A DNA stretch of 64,000 bases, taken from assembly GCF_001580995.1 (NCBI RefSeq), contig NZ_LHZU01000145.1, positions 62,001 through 126,000 of the forward strand, given 5' to 3'. Made by a program: the position numbers and the translations under genes. The DNA comes from Acetobacter senegalensis. Lineage in GTDB: Bacteria; Pseudomonadota; Alphaproteobacteria; Acetobacterales; Acetobacteraceae. The stretch's first letter is position 1, and each line of letters starts with the position of its first letter. The notes under the pieces were generated by a model, which saw only the letters and a list, made by a program, of their open reading frames with translations, did not search any database and was not told where the DNA came from. Positions 56,575 to 64,000 of this stretch are shown in pieces.

Positions 56575-57648
56575 ATGTCTTCCCTTGCTTCTCTCTCCCT
56601 TCCGTTCCTCCGTAAACTGGAGCCGGAAACGGCACATGACATGGCGCTTGATGCGCTCATGCTCGGCCTTTCCGTCCCCGTTAAACGGCCGGTTGATGAT
56701 CCGGCTCTGGCAACCCGTGCGCTGGGTATGCGGTTTTCCAATCCTATCGGCATGGCTGCCGGGTTTGATAAAAATGCCCGCGTTCTGCGTCCGCTTGCCC
56801 AACTGGGATTCGGGTTTGTGGAAGCCGGAACGGTCACGCCGCGCCCCCAGCCCGGTAACCCTCGGCCGCGTCTGTTCCGCCTTACGGAAGATCGGGCCAT
56901 CATCAACCGGATGGGTTTCAATAATCAGGGGATAGACCGCTTTGCCGTGCGTCTGGCCCGTCTGCATCGCACTCTGCCTTCCGGGCGTGGCGGTGGGGCA
57001 GGGGCACCCGTGGGGGCCAATCTGGGCATCAATAAAACCGGCGCAGATCCGGAGCGGGATTATCCTGCGCTGGTGGGGCGGGTGAAGCCGTATGTCAATT
57101 ACATCGTGCTCAATGTGTCTTCTCCCAATACGCCGGGTTTGCGGGGCCTGCAGGATGCCAGCCGTCTGAAAGGTATTCTGGATGCCATCGCCCAACGCCA
57201 TTCGGAGCGCCCGCCATTGTTGGTCAAATTGGCGCCTGATCTGGAAAATGATGCCGTTGGCCCGATTGTTGAGGCCGCTATAGCGGGGGGCGCACAAGGA
57301 CTTATTGTCACCAACACCACGTTGGCCCGGCCGTCCTCCCTGCAAAGTCCATTCAAAGGGGAAAGTGGTGGCCTTTCAGGCAGGCCGTTGCGCCCGCGTG
57401 CCACGGAAATGTTGCGTCTGGTCGCGCAGGCGGCAGCCGGACGCATGGCGCTGGTCGCCTGCGGCGGCATAGAAAGCGGCGCGGATATTCTGGAACGCAT
57501 CCGGCTGGGGGCTGATCTGGTGCAGGTCTATTCGGCTTTTGCCTATGAAGGACCCGCCCTTATCGCGCGTCTCAAGCAGGAAATGCTGGAGATCATGCGG
57601 CAGGACAATATTGAGATGCTTGATGATATTCGGGGAACGGCTCTGTAA
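56575..57648 (+). CDS. pyrD: Dihydroorotate dehydrogenase (quinone, class 2)
   Basis: A 357-residue class 2 enzyme oxidising dihydroorotate to orotate with quinone in the inner membrane, using FMN. The N-terminal helix LASLSLPFLRKLEPETAHDM is the membrane-associated part of class 2. Family blocks are NPIGMAAGFDKNARVLRPL, INRMGFNNQGIDRFA, NVSSPNTPGLRGLQ (with the catalytic Ser) and VACGGIESGADILERIRLGA. The ATG at 56575 begins the conserved region. The stop overlaps the next start (TAATG at 57646-57650), so the two genes are coupled. Confidence 0.96.
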   Translation: MSSLASLSLPFLRKLEPETAHDMALDALMLGLSVPVKRPVDDPALATRALGMRFSNPIGMAAGFDKNARVLRPLAQLGFGFVEAGTVTPRPQPGNPRPRLFRLTEDRAIINRMGFNNQGIDRFAVRLARLHRTLPSGRGGGAGAPVGANLGINKTGADPERDYPALVGRVKPYVNYIVLNVSSPNTPGLRGLQDASRLKGILDAIAQRHSERPPLLVKLAPDLENDAVGPIVEAAIAGGAQGLIVTNTTLARPSSLQSPFKGESGGLSGRPLRPRATEMLRLVAQAAAGRMALVACGGIESGADILERIRLGADLVQVYSAFAYEGPALIARLKQEMLEIMRQDNIEMLDDIRGTAL

Positions 57649-58520
57649 TGGCGGATAGCATGTACTCAATGCAAAGCCTGACTGGTCTGAAAGCTCTGGC
57701 TGATCAGTATGATGGCTACATTGTTGATCTGTGGGGCACGGTTCATGACGGCATTCAGCCATATCCTGGTGCCGTAGAGTGCTTGAAAGCGCTGCGTCAG
57801 GCTGGCAAGCGAGTGGTTATGCTGTCCAATGCGCCAAGACCGGCAGAAGTGGTCTGCAAGCAGCTTGAAAGTTTTGGCATAGGCCGTGACCTGCATGATG
57901 GTGTGATGACCAGCGGAGAGCAGGTGCGCCACCTACTGCGTGAGCGTCATGATCCATGGTTTGCACGCCTTGGTCGCAAAGTTCTGCATGTCGGCGGTAC
58001 GCATGATCTTGGACTGTATGAGGGGCTGGACCTTGAGCGCGTAGCAGACCCGGCAGAGGCTCAGTTCATTCTCAATACGGGGCCAGATCAGGAACGGGGT
58101 GTGGAGTCGGTTGATCCTTATCTGCCGGAACTTCGTATCGGGCTTGAGCGTGGGTTGCCCATGCTCTGCGCCAATCCGGACATGGTTGTGGTCAAAGGCG
58201 GCCGCAGGATGATCTGCGCCGGGGCGCTCGCCTCGTTTTATGAGCAGGAAGGCGGCAATGTACGCTGGGTTGGAAAACCCTATGGCGAGATTTATGCACC
58301 TGTCTTCACCATGCTGAATGTGCCGCAGGGGCGTATTCTGGCACTTGGTGATGCTCTGGCGACCGATATGCGCGGTGCAGCCGTCGCCGGTATTGATGGC
58401 GCGTGGATTCTGGGAGGCATCCATCAGGAAATGCTGGGGGATGATGCTGGTCTGGCAGCGGAGGAAGCCGAGGGCGCAGGCCTGCGCCCGGTAGCAACTC
58501 TGCCGCGCCTTGTGTGGTGA
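57648..58520 (+). CDS. HAD-superfamily hydrolase (TIGR01459 type)
   Basis: A 290-residue HAD hydrolase of subclass IIA. Motif I reads YIVDLWGTVHDGIQPYPGAV, with Trp-Gly in place of Asp-Gly as usual for this group; motif II is VVMLSNAPRP; the lysine motif is VGKPYGEIYAPVF; motif IV is ALGDALATDMRGAAVAGIDG. The substrate is unknown. It overlaps the pyrD stop by one base and is probably co-transcribed. Confidence 0.9.
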   Translation: MADSMYSMQSLTGLKALADQYDGYIVDLWGTVHDGIQPYPGAVECLKALRQAGKRVVMLSNAPRPAEVVCKQLESFGIGRDLHDGVMTSGEQVRHLLRERHDPWFARLGRKVLHVGGTHDLGLYEGLDLERVADPAEAQFILNTGPDQERGVESVDPYLPELRIGLERGLPMLCANPDMVVVKGGRRMICAGALASFYEQEGGNVRWVGKPYGEIYAPVFTMLNVPQGRILALGDALATDMRGAAVAGIDGAWILGGIHQEMLGDDAGLAAEEAEGAGLRPVATLPRLVW

Positions 58521-58984
58521 TCATCCCGGAGGACACGAACCCTGCGGGAAAAAGGTCACTCCAGAAAGGCGAGAAGAGCCGACGCTGCGGTTTGAACAGT
58601 CAGACAGCTAAGGGCGGCGGTTGAGGGAAAGATGCCCTTGAAGACTCCCGGTGGGGATGAGGGCGAAAACCCAAAGCATTCAGGCCCATAAAGTCGCCGT
58701 CTGACTCGCCTGACAGACTTTTCAAACAGCCTCCAAAGTCTTGCGATCCATGGAATAAGAGGCAAAAGCCTCTCTGCTGTTAATGCAAGATCCCCTGCGC
58801 GTCAGAGCGCTATGATCCTTTCAAGGCTGCCTTCTTTTTACATCCGTTGCAGGAAACACGTTAGGGCCGTGAACGGATTGATTACGGTTTGAGGTGTCTG
58901 CTGTGTTCTGCCGAGCCTTGTGCTCGACAGCCTGTGGACTCTTCTTTTCGGAAGAGTGCTGGAGGCGTTCCTGCATGTAGCCGT
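58521..58984. other. Gene-free interval between convergent genes
   Basis: About 460 bp. It contains the second copy of the 19-bp sequence shared with 21076-21094, and a short hairpin AGAGGC-AAAA-GCCTCT near 58758-58773. The frames here have no protein character. It may be the site of a former insertion. Confidence 0.5.
58715..58733 (-). mobile_element. Possible insertion-sequence end remnant, copy 2
   Basis: The exact inverse complement of the 19-bp sequence at 21076-21094, located in a gene-free interval. No transposase is next to it. See the entry for copy 1. Confidence 0.35.
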
Positions 58985-59800
58985 TCAGAAGTCCGGTAGC
59001 GTCTGGGCCAGCAAACCGCCCTGCCGGATGGGTGCAATGCGGCGGGCGAGCCCCGTGGCATCATCCGTTTCAACCATGATGCCACACATGGTCGCTTCAC
59101 CCTCTGCCGGTTGCAGGCGTTCTCCCGGCATTTTGCGCAGAAAGCGCGTCATGGCCGGTTCTTTATTCATTCCGATTACACTGTCGTAGTCACCGCACAT
59201 TCCGGCATCAGTCTGGAAGGCAGTGCCAGCGGGCAGAATGCGATGATCAGCCGTAGGGGTATGGGTATGGGTGCCCACAACTAGAGAAACGCGGCCATCC
59301 AGCACATTGCCAAACGCCCACTTCTCACTGGTGGCTTCTGCATGAATGTCCACCACAATGGCCTGTGTGGTCACACCCAGCCGATGGCGGGTGAGGAGTT
59401 CATTCACGCAACGGAAGGGGTCGTCCAGAGGGTCCATGAATAGGCGGCCCATGGCGTTGACCACCAGAGCCTTCCGCCCGTCTGGCAGTTCCACCTGAAC
59501 GCTGCCATGGCCCGGCGTGCCGGGCGGGTAATTGATGGGCCGAATAATGCGGGGTGTGGAACTGATATGGCCGATCAGGTCTCTACGGTCCCAGCTATGG
59601 TTGCCGAGGGTGATAACATCCACACCGCCTTCAAACAGATCCGTGCCGATGGCGGGGGAGAGACCAAAGCCATGACTGGCATTTTCTGCGTTCACCACAA
59701 CCAGATCAAGTGCAAGGCTGGTTCGCAGGCCGGGCAGGCGGCTTAACACTACGTCTCGACCGCAGCGGCCAACAATATCTCCAAGAAACAGAATTCTCAC
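58985..59800 (-). CDS. YmdB-family metallophosphoesterase (TIGR00282)
   Basis: A 271-residue two-metal phosphoesterase. The metal ligands are in ILFLGDIVGRCGRD, VVVNAENASHG, ITLGNHSWDRRD, VVDIHAEATSEK and VVGTHTHTPTADHR. These are all present, so it should be active. Relatives hydrolyse 2',3'-cyclic nucleotides or cyclic AMP. It ends convergently to the HAD gene and lies 24 bp downstream of the cyclo-ligase gene on the same strand. Confidence 0.93.
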   Translation of the reverse strand: MRILFLGDIVGRCGRDVVLSRLPGLRTSLALDLVVVNAENASHGFGLSPAIGTDLFEGGVDVITLGNHSWDRRDLIGHISSTPRIIRPINYPPGTPGHGSVQVELPDGRKALVVNAMGRLFMDPLDDPFRCVNELLTRHRLGVTTQAIVVDIHAEATSEKWAFGNVLDGRVSLVVGTHTHTPTADHRILPAGTAFQTDAGMCGDYDSVIGMNKEPAMTRFLRKMPGERLQPAEGEATMCGIMVETDDATGLARRIAPIRQGGLLAQTLPDF

Positions 59801-59824
59801 GCGCCCGTCTTTCCGTGTGTACGT

Positions 59825-60412
59825 TCAGTCAAAATGCAGTCTCTCCTTTTCTGTCACAATGCAGGAGAGAGGATGGTCATAAGGCCCGGTGGGAATGTGG
59901 TCCACCTCCTGCGCCGCCAGCGCGTAACCCACGGCATCTGCGTGAGGCAGCGTGGAGAGCGTGCGGTCATAATAGCCGCCCCCATATCCCAGCCGGTTGC
60001 CGCGTCTGTCAAACCCGACCAGTGGCACCATGATGGCCTGAGGCGTCAGAACCGGACCATTTGGCACACACGTGCCAAACCGTCCCGTCTGCATGACGCA
60101 GTCGGGCGTCCATACCCGAAATACGAGGGGATGCCCGCGTGGCGGCGTTTCGGGCAACAGGACCGTTCGGCCAGCAGCCGCCAAAGCATGGCAGACAGGT
60201 CTTACATCAAGTTCGTGCGGTAAAGGCCAGACACAGGCGATCCTTTCGGCCTCAAGCGCCAGCAGGCTTTCCGATAGTCTGCGGCACAGGAGAGGATCAA
60301 GTGTCTGATCACGGTTTTTCAGCGCCGCAAGGCAATGTGCCCGAAGCTGCTTTTTGGCTTCGGCCACCGCCGGTGGATCAGATTGTAGGGGAGAAGAGTG
60401 CGGAGCCACCAT
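59825..60412 (-). CDS. 5-formyltetrahydrofolate cyclo-ligase
   Basis: A 195-residue enzyme that converts 5-formyl-THF to 5,10-methenyl-THF with ATP. The ATP-binding block GNRLGYGGGYYDRTLSTLPH is near residue 138, and VWPLPHELDVRP near residue 60 matches the family. The ATG at 60412 is the only plausible start in this frame; no ribosome site is at normal distance. Its first codons coincide with the 3' end of the 6S RNA. The order zapA, 6S RNA, cyclo-ligase is the same as in E. coli (zapA-ssrS-ygfA). Confidence 0.93.
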   Translation of the reverse strand: MVAPHSSPLQSDPPAVAEAKKQLRAHCLAALKNRDQTLDPLLCRRLSESLLALEAERIACVWPLPHELDVRPVCHALAAAGRTVLLPETPPRGHPLVFRVWTPDCVMQTGRFGTCVPNGPVLTPQAIMVPLVGFDRRGNRLGYGGGYYDRTLSTLPHADAVGYALAAQEVDHIPTGPYDHPLSCIVTEKERLHFD

Positions 60413-60556
60413 GGCCGTTGGTCTTTCAACCTCCAGGACCTGCTAGTGCAGGTGGGCGCCGGGTAATGTGACCAGGGCCACAACAGAGCCAGCTCCCTAG
60501 GAAGTGCTTATCGGCCCAGGGGATGACTCGCCTGACGTGCCGGACAGCTCCGCCTC
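60397..60556 (-). ncRNA. ssrS: 6S RNA (SsrS), RNA polymerase regulator
   Basis: On the minus strand the sequence has the 6S landmarks. CCCCTGGGCCGATA (60511-60524) matches the E. coli 5' segment CCCCUGAGCCGAUA with one change. A hairpin, ACCTGC-ACTA-GCAGGT, sits where the 3'-bubble hairpin is expected. The ends close through GCGGAGC (60547-60553) with GCTCCGC (60400-60406), extended by GAG/CTC across one bulge. The length of about 160 nt is normal for alphaproteobacteria, and the position between zapA and the cyclo-ligase is conserved. 6S RNA binds housekeeping RNA polymerase in stationary phase. The ends are estimated from the stem, not mapped. Confidence 0.82.
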
Positions 60557-60901
60557 TTCTATGTAGGCGCGCTCAAGGGTGGCTGCAATAGCTTCCGCAC
60601 GTTCTGCCAGATCAATCAGGCGGGATGACGTCAAAGCCTGCTCGGCGCGCATGCGTTCCACGTCCTGTACGGCCTGATTTGTGCTTTCTGGCAGAAGCTG
60701 GTCAGAAAGATCCTGAATTTCATCAGCCATCAGCAGAGCAGCCAGAACCAGAACGTGGCTTTCCCCGGTAAAACCAAGGGCGCGTACCCGCTGGGTACGG
60801 CGTTCTACCTGCTGGGCCATGGCCTGAACGTGCCGTTCCTGGCCGTTTTCGCACCCTACGGAATAGGCATGGCCATTGATACGGATTGAAACGGTTGCCA
60901 T
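60497..60901 (-). CDS. zapA: Cell division protein ZapA
   Basis: A 134-residue ZapA, which binds and bundles FtsZ. It begins MATVSIRINGHAYSVGCENG, followed by the conserved helix EERHVQ-type region and LVLAALLMADEI near residue 52; a long coiled coil follows. The C-terminal 20 residues (GTSGESSPGPISTS) are atypical and low in structure; they are encoded by DNA that also forms the 5' part of 6S RNA. It lies 3 bp downstream of the coiled-coil gene. Confidence 0.9.
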   Translation of the reverse strand: MATVSIRINGHAYSVGCENGQERHVQAMAQQVERRTQRVRALGFTGESHVLVLAALLMADEIQDLSDQLLPESTNQAVQDVERMRAEQALTSSRLIDLAERAEAIAATLERAYIEEAELSGTSGESSPGPISTS

Positions 60902-60904
60902 AGG

Positions 60905-61171
60905 TTACTTATCTTCCGGAGAGTCAGTCTGGGCAAGGGCATCACGCACACGGCTGATCAGGGCGTCAACATTGGCGGCCAGTTCCTGCACTTCCAGCCC
61001 CTGTCGCTCCTGGCTTTGCTTTTTCTTGTCCAGCGCAAAGGAAATTCTTTGCAGGGCGCGGTCCAGACGCACAATAGGGTCTTCCTGTTCCCGCAGCCCT
61101 TCGGCCAGAACAGGCGTGCTGTCAGGTTCATTCGTTTCGGAGAAAGACTGCCCCACGGCCTGGTCCTGCAT
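60905..61171 (-). CDS. Small coiled-coil protein preceding zapA
   Basis: An 88-residue acidic protein with a coiled-coil region at about 30-75 (VRLDRALQRISFALDKKKQS, LEVQELAANVDALISRVRDA). Small coiled-coil proteins of the DUF4164 type often precede zapA in alphaproteobacteria; the assignment to that family is tentative. It ends 3 bp before zapA and is therefore co-transcribed with it. A role at the division site is an inference from position. Confidence 0.75.
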   Translation of the reverse strand: MQDQAVGQSFSETNEPDSTPVLAEGLREQEDPIVRLDRALQRISFALDKKKQSQERQGLEVQELAANVDALISRVRDALAQTDSPEDK

Positions 61172-61226
61172 TCTTTTTTACCCTTCAATTGTTTAGGAAT
61201 CACCCGCAAACGCGGCGGCGTCAAGC

Positions 61227-61775
61227 ATGGTCATGAAAAAGGCATCACTTTTGTCCCCCTCCTTTCTCCCCCCACACCTGTTTACACTGCATGATTATGC
61301 CTCTGGTGTGGCAGTGTGGGAGGCCGCAAGTGCTGCGGGTGTGCCTTTTTCAAAAAACGGGCAACCAATGGTGGGGTTTCTCTCGGCACCCGGCGCAGCG
61401 GGGTTCATGGGAGTGCGCTGGTGGCGGGCCCTGATCGGGGAGATGGAAAAACACCTTCAACACCCCTGCTTCCATATTCTGGATTGTGGAGAAAGCCCGG
61501 GCTACGCCATGGCGGCGGCAGGTTTGCAGCAACGGATTGTTCTGCAGGGCGATTCTGCCGGAACCCGTGCCGTAAAACGTTTTTATGAGGAGGCCGGAGG
61601 TCATGTTTTCATAACACGCCCGCCATCATTTGACCTTATACCCTCATTATCTGTCACAACACATCTTGCCGCGTATTTCACACGCAGTTATTGCCAAGGT
61701 AGAGTTCCGGACCTCAACAGCCCGGAAGCCAAGCCAGAGGAAGGATTTCCCAATGACGCTTACCCCCCAGGTTAA
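61227..61775 (+). CDS. Protein of unknown function upstream of fba
   Basis: A 182-residue soluble protein. Its middle part has plausible protein character: VGFLSAPGAAGFMGVRWWRA, HILDCGESPGYAMAAAGLQ, and RIVLQGDSAGTRAVKRFYEE. The last 23 bases overlap the start of fba in another frame, and the C-terminal 20 residues look unstructured. No ribosome site is clear; ATG codons lie at 61227 and 61233. I do not recognise the family. It is divergent from the coiled-coil/zapA unit. Confidence 0.6.
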   Translation: MVMKKASLLSPSFLPPHLFTLHDYASGVAVWEAASAAGVPFSKNGQPMVGFLSAPGAAGFMGVRWWRALIGEMEKHLQHPCFHILDCGESPGYAMAAAGLQQRIVLQGDSAGTRAVKRFYEEAGGHVFITRPPSFDLIPSLSVTTHLAAYFTRSYCQGRVPDLNSPEAKPEEGFPNDAYPPG

Positions 61776-62667
61776 GGCTATTCTTGATCAGTACGAGAGC
61801 GATAATCCCGGAACAAAAACAAATCTCGCCCGGTTTCTGAATGCGGGTAAACTGGCTGGCACGGGGAAGCTGGTCATTCTTCCGGTTGATCAGGGTTTTG
61901 AACACGGTCCGGCACGTTCCTTCGCCGCTAATCCGGCAGCATATGACCCCCATTACCATTTTGAATTGGCAATTGAAGCTGGGCTGAGCGGTTACGCTGC
62001 CCCGCTGGGCATGCTGGAATGCGGTGCCGCCACCTATGCTGGCGAAATTCCGCTGATTTTGAAGTGCAACAGCTCCAACAGCCTTGCCACGGAAAAAGAT
62101 CAGGCTGTGACGGGCACCGTGGCAGATGCGCTGCGTCTGGGCTGTGCAGGCATCGGCTTTACCATCTATCCGGGTTCTGAATACTGCTTCGAGCAGATGG
62201 AAGAACTGCGTGAACTGGCTGCTGAAGCCAAGTCTGTTGGTCTGGCTGTGATTGTGTGGAGCTACCCGCGTGGCCCGCTGCTGGACAAGCCCGCAGAAAC
62301 CGCTGTGGATGTGTGTGCCTATGCTGCCCATATGGCTGCACTGTGTGGGGCTCACATCATCAAGGTGAAGCCGCCGCAGGAACTGGTGGCTCTGGCTGCC
62401 AACAAGCCGGTGTATGAGCAGAACAAGATTGATATCTCCACCATGCCGGCCCGTATCCGTCATGTGGTGCAGTCTTCTTTTGCTGGCCGTCGTATCGTGA
62501 TCTTCTCCGGTGGTGACAAGACCAGCGAGGAAGGCCTGCTGAACACCATTCAGGGTATCCATGATGGCGGCGGCTTTGGTTCCATCATCGGCCGGAACGT
62601 GTTCCAGCGTCCGAAGGCAGAAGCGCTTGACCTGCTGGACAAAATCATCACCATCTTTAAAAGCTGA
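61753..62667 (+). CDS. Fructose-bisphosphate aldolase, class I (DhnA/FbaB type)
   Basis: A 304-residue Schiff-base aldolase. The family opening LVILPVDQGFEHGPARSF is near residue 40; the active-site lysine region is in AALCGAHIIKVKPPQ near residue 200 and the phosphate site in GRRIVIFSGGDKTSEE and GSIIGRNVFQRP near residues 240-275. It cleaves fructose 1,6-bisphosphate in glycolysis or forms it in gluconeogenesis. The ATG at 61753 has AGGAAGGA upstream; the frame is open earlier but only the later start has a ribosome site. A ThiE-like gene follows by 48 bp. Confidence 0.94.
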   Translation: MTLTPQVKAILDQYESDNPGTKTNLARFLNAGKLAGTGKLVILPVDQGFEHGPARSFAANPAAYDPHYHFELAIEAGLSGYAAPLGMLECGAATYAGEIPLILKCNSSNSLATEKDQAVTGTVADALRLGCAGIGFTIYPGSEYCFEQMEELRELAAEAKSVGLAVIVWSYPRGPLLDKPAETAVDVCAYAAHMAALCGAHIIKVKPPQELVALAANKPVYEQNKIDISTMPARIRHVVQSSFAGRRIVIFSGGDKTSEEGLLNTIQGIHDGGGFGSIIGRNVFQRPKAEALDLLDKIITIFKS

Positions 62668-62715
62668 AACACGGAAACGTGAACGCAGGATAAGGGGCCG
62701 CGAGGGAGGGCCGTT

Positions 62716-63321
62716 ATGACGGCAAGTGATCTGTATCTCGCAACCCCCATCCTGCAGGATGGTGAGGCATTTCTGCCTGATCTGGTACGGGGGCTGGCTG
62801 CGCAGCCTCCGGCCGCTCTTCTGTTACGGCTGGCGGATGCGCCAGAAAGCAGACTCATAACGCAGATCCAGAAAATTCAACCTTTGGTGCAGGCGCAGGA
62901 TATTGCCCTGATGCTGGAGGATCGTCCTGCCTTGGCCCTGAAGACAGGGTGTGATGGTGTTCACCTCTCCACCGGTTTTGCCGCCAGTTCCGTGCGTGAT
63001 GTGCGCAAAAGCATTGGGGATGCCCTGCAACTGGGAGTTGCCGTGGGTGCCAGCCGTGATGCGGCCATGCGCGCGGGCGAGGATGGTGCTGATTACGTGT
63101 GTTTCAGTGCGGAAGGCGCTGAGGGCGCGGTACAGGATGAGGACGAGCCGGAAGATCTTACCGCGCTTGTACGGTGGTGGTGCCTCATGATGGAACTTCC
63201 CGCCGTTGTTCTTGCGCCAGAACCAACTGATGTTGCCGGTTTTGTACAGGCCGGAGCAGATTTTATCATGCCCGCAGCAACGTTCTGGGCACACCCGCAG
63301 GATTGGCCCAGTTTGGCCTGA
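62716..63321 (+). CDS. Divergent thiamine phosphate synthase (ThiE/TenI)-like protein
   Basis: A 201-residue TIM-barrel protein resembling ThiE. LMLEDRPALALKTGCDGVHL near residue 60 corresponds to the ThiE segment with DG(V)HL, and GVAVGASRDAAMRAGEDGAD near residue 113 to its GxSxH/GADY region. The typical phosphate-binding serine/threonine TPTxTK segment is replaced by FSAEGAEGAV, so thiamine phosphate synthase activity is doubtful. It follows fba by 48 bp, as one transcript. It may have a different or a structural role. Confidence 0.72.
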   Translation: MTASDLYLATPILQDGEAFLPDLVRGLAAQPPAALLLRLADAPESRLITQIQKIQPLVQAQDIALMLEDRPALALKTGCDGVHLSTGFAASSVRDVRKSIGDALQLGVAVGASRDAAMRAGEDGADYVCFSAEGAEGAVQDEDEPEDLTALVRWWCLMMELPAVVLAPEPTDVAGFVQAGADFIMPAATFWAHPQDWPSLA

Positions 63322-63438
63322 GCGCCGCCATAGTTCGGCCATTTGTTCCCGTCATGTCTGCTGGCAGTTCTTCAGGCTGAAGGGGATGCGTATTTTCGCT
63401 TACACTCCGTACAGTCTATGGATAAGGAAGTAAGGCTC

Positions 63439-63891
63439 ATGATTAACAAAACCACATTTGCCGCAGTGTTGATGGCTGCCGGACTGGCTGGTGCCGCCTC
63501 TGCTCAGGCCCAGAGCTGGGGCAGCATGGGTAAGGATGCGCTCTCCAGTGCCACAAGCAGCGCAACCAGCAGTGCGAAAAGTGCGGGCATGGGCATGATG
63601 AGCAACATGCTCCCCAGCCTTTCTTCCGCCAGCACCAGCAATATTACGGGTATTCTGGGTTACTGCGTGCAGAACAATGTGCTGCAGGGTGCTCAGTCCA
63701 CGGCGGCGTCTTCCGTTCTGGGTAATCTGACCCAGAAGGACAGCATCACGTCTTCCAGCGGCTATAGTGCTGGTCAGAACGGCTTGTTGCAGACGGGCAA
63801 TAACCAGATGTTCTCGCTGGCTAATCTGAAGGGTGAAATGAAAACCAAGCTGTGCAGCATGGTGCTGAACAAGGCTCAGTCCCTTCTGTAA
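63439..63891 (+). CDS. DUF2501 exported protein
   Basis: A 150-residue protein with a signal peptide (MINKTTFAAVLMAAGLAGAA then SAQAQ-S, cleavage near residue 24). The mature part is Ser/Ala/Gly-rich, then has NITGILGYCVQNNVL and a terminal KTKLCSMVLNKAQSLL. The two cysteines could form a disulfide. It belongs to the YjjA/DUF2501 family of periplasmic proteins, whose function is unknown. The ATG at 63439 has AAGGAAG upstream. Confidence 0.88.
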   Translation: MINKTTFAAVLMAAGLAGAASAQAQSWGSMGKDALSSATSSATSSAKSAGMGMMSNMLPSLSSASTSNITGILGYCVQNNVLQGAQSTAASSVLGNLTQKDSITSSSGYSAGQNGLLQTGNNQMFSLANLKGEMKTKLCSMVLNKAQSLL

Positions 63892-63977
63892 GGCATAGGT
63901 TTTTCCGGGTTCTGCAAAAAAGTATGTCGCCAGAACCGGTGAGTGCTTTTTAAAGAAACCAGATGTATCAGTTAAAA

Positions 63978-64000
63978 AAGCCTGTCGGGATAAACCGACA
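63978..64000 (-). terminator. Probable terminator at the window edge
   Basis: TGTCGG (63983-63988) and CCGACA (63995-64000) form a stem whose continuation lies outside the window; on the minus strand it is followed by GGC and a T-run (A-run at 63974-63979). It may end a minus-strand gene beyond the right edge, and could also end DUF2501 transcription from the other side. Confidence 0.45.

Noticed and set aside
56410-57345. Long minus-strand open frame continuing upstream of the unknown gene at 55783-56409
   Set aside because: It is antisense to pyrD, has His/Arg/Gln-rich shadow composition, and the real start at 56409 has a good ribosome site.
61714-62562. 282-residue minus-strand frame
   Set aside because: Antisense shadow of the class I aldolase gene.

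Overview
The window reads as chromosomal DNA of an acetic acid bacterium (Acetobacteraceae, most likely Acetobacter or a close relative). The basis is moderately high GC with dense alphaproteobacterial-type genes, a hopanoid (hpn) locus, oxyR-ahpC-ahpD, queuosine genes, NDUFA12/DUF2155 linkage, a 41-residue bL36, and zapA / 6S RNA / 5-formyl-THF cyclo-ligase linkage. The assignment is by recognition of protein families only; no database search was possible. Most of the window is core genome. No CRISPR array, complete insertion sequence, prophage, plasmid origin or obvious antiviral system is visible.

Layout. 0-5.9 kb: hopanoid genes hpnA-B-C-D on the minus strand (hpnD runs off the left edge), and a divergent flippase-like gene (hpnL-like) coupled to tyrA. 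6-9.7 kb: rpmJ with a TPR protein, then oxyR divergent from ahpC-ahpD. 9.7-13.4 kb: a gene-free stretch with a hairpin and an octamer tandem repeat, tRNA-Asp, yceI, a DODA-type dioxygenase, ppa, and a CAT tRNA. 13.4-20.8 kb: ettA, a GNAT gene, a secreted unknown, mlaC/mlaA lipid-transport genes, a DjlA-like co-chaperone, and a winged-helix regulator with its membrane partner. 21.4-25.3 kb: queA-tgt-queG plus a ribbon-helix-helix gene; queG carries an in-frame hexanucleotide repeat encoding sixteen Gln-Ala units. 25.5-33.8 kb: a small unknown gene, a PEBP-family gene, a large unknown protein with a glycosyltransferase-like end, folD-metF, a FemAB-like gene, RidA, and a degenerate relative of class II ribonucleotide reductase. 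34-38.6 kb: NDUFA12, mlaD, a small unknown, DUF2155, otsB-otsA-dsbB. 38.8-50.8 kb: NUDIX, aldo/keto reductase, HTH-membrane protein, uvrB, AI-2E-family transporter, AsmA, 2OG oxygenase, and a fused M16 protease. 51-54.2 kb: an AT-richer glycan island with two glycosyltransferase-type genes and a small protein that shares their N-terminal repeat module. 54.3-64 kb: dinB, an unknown, pyrD, HAD hydrolase, YmdB-like phosphoesterase, cyclo-ligase, 6S RNA, zapA, fba, a ThiE-like gene and a DUF2501 gene.

How the genes work together. Several themes concern the envelope: hopanoid synthesis, Mla lipid transport, AsmA, disulfide formation and surface glycans. Others concern stress: peroxide defence through OxyR/AhpC/AhpD, trehalose, DNA repair by UvrB and Pol IV. 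One-carbon folate metabolism is represented by folD, metF and the cyclo-ligase, and tRNA queuosine modification by queA, tgt and queG.

The least ordinary items are the repeat-module glycan island, the standalone NrdJ-like protein, the large trefoil/glycosyltransferase-like protein whose start codon lies in the terminator of the preceding operon, the Gln-Ala repeat in QueG, and a 6S RNA whose closing stem lies inside both flanking coding sequences. I found no clear multi-gene system that I would call new.
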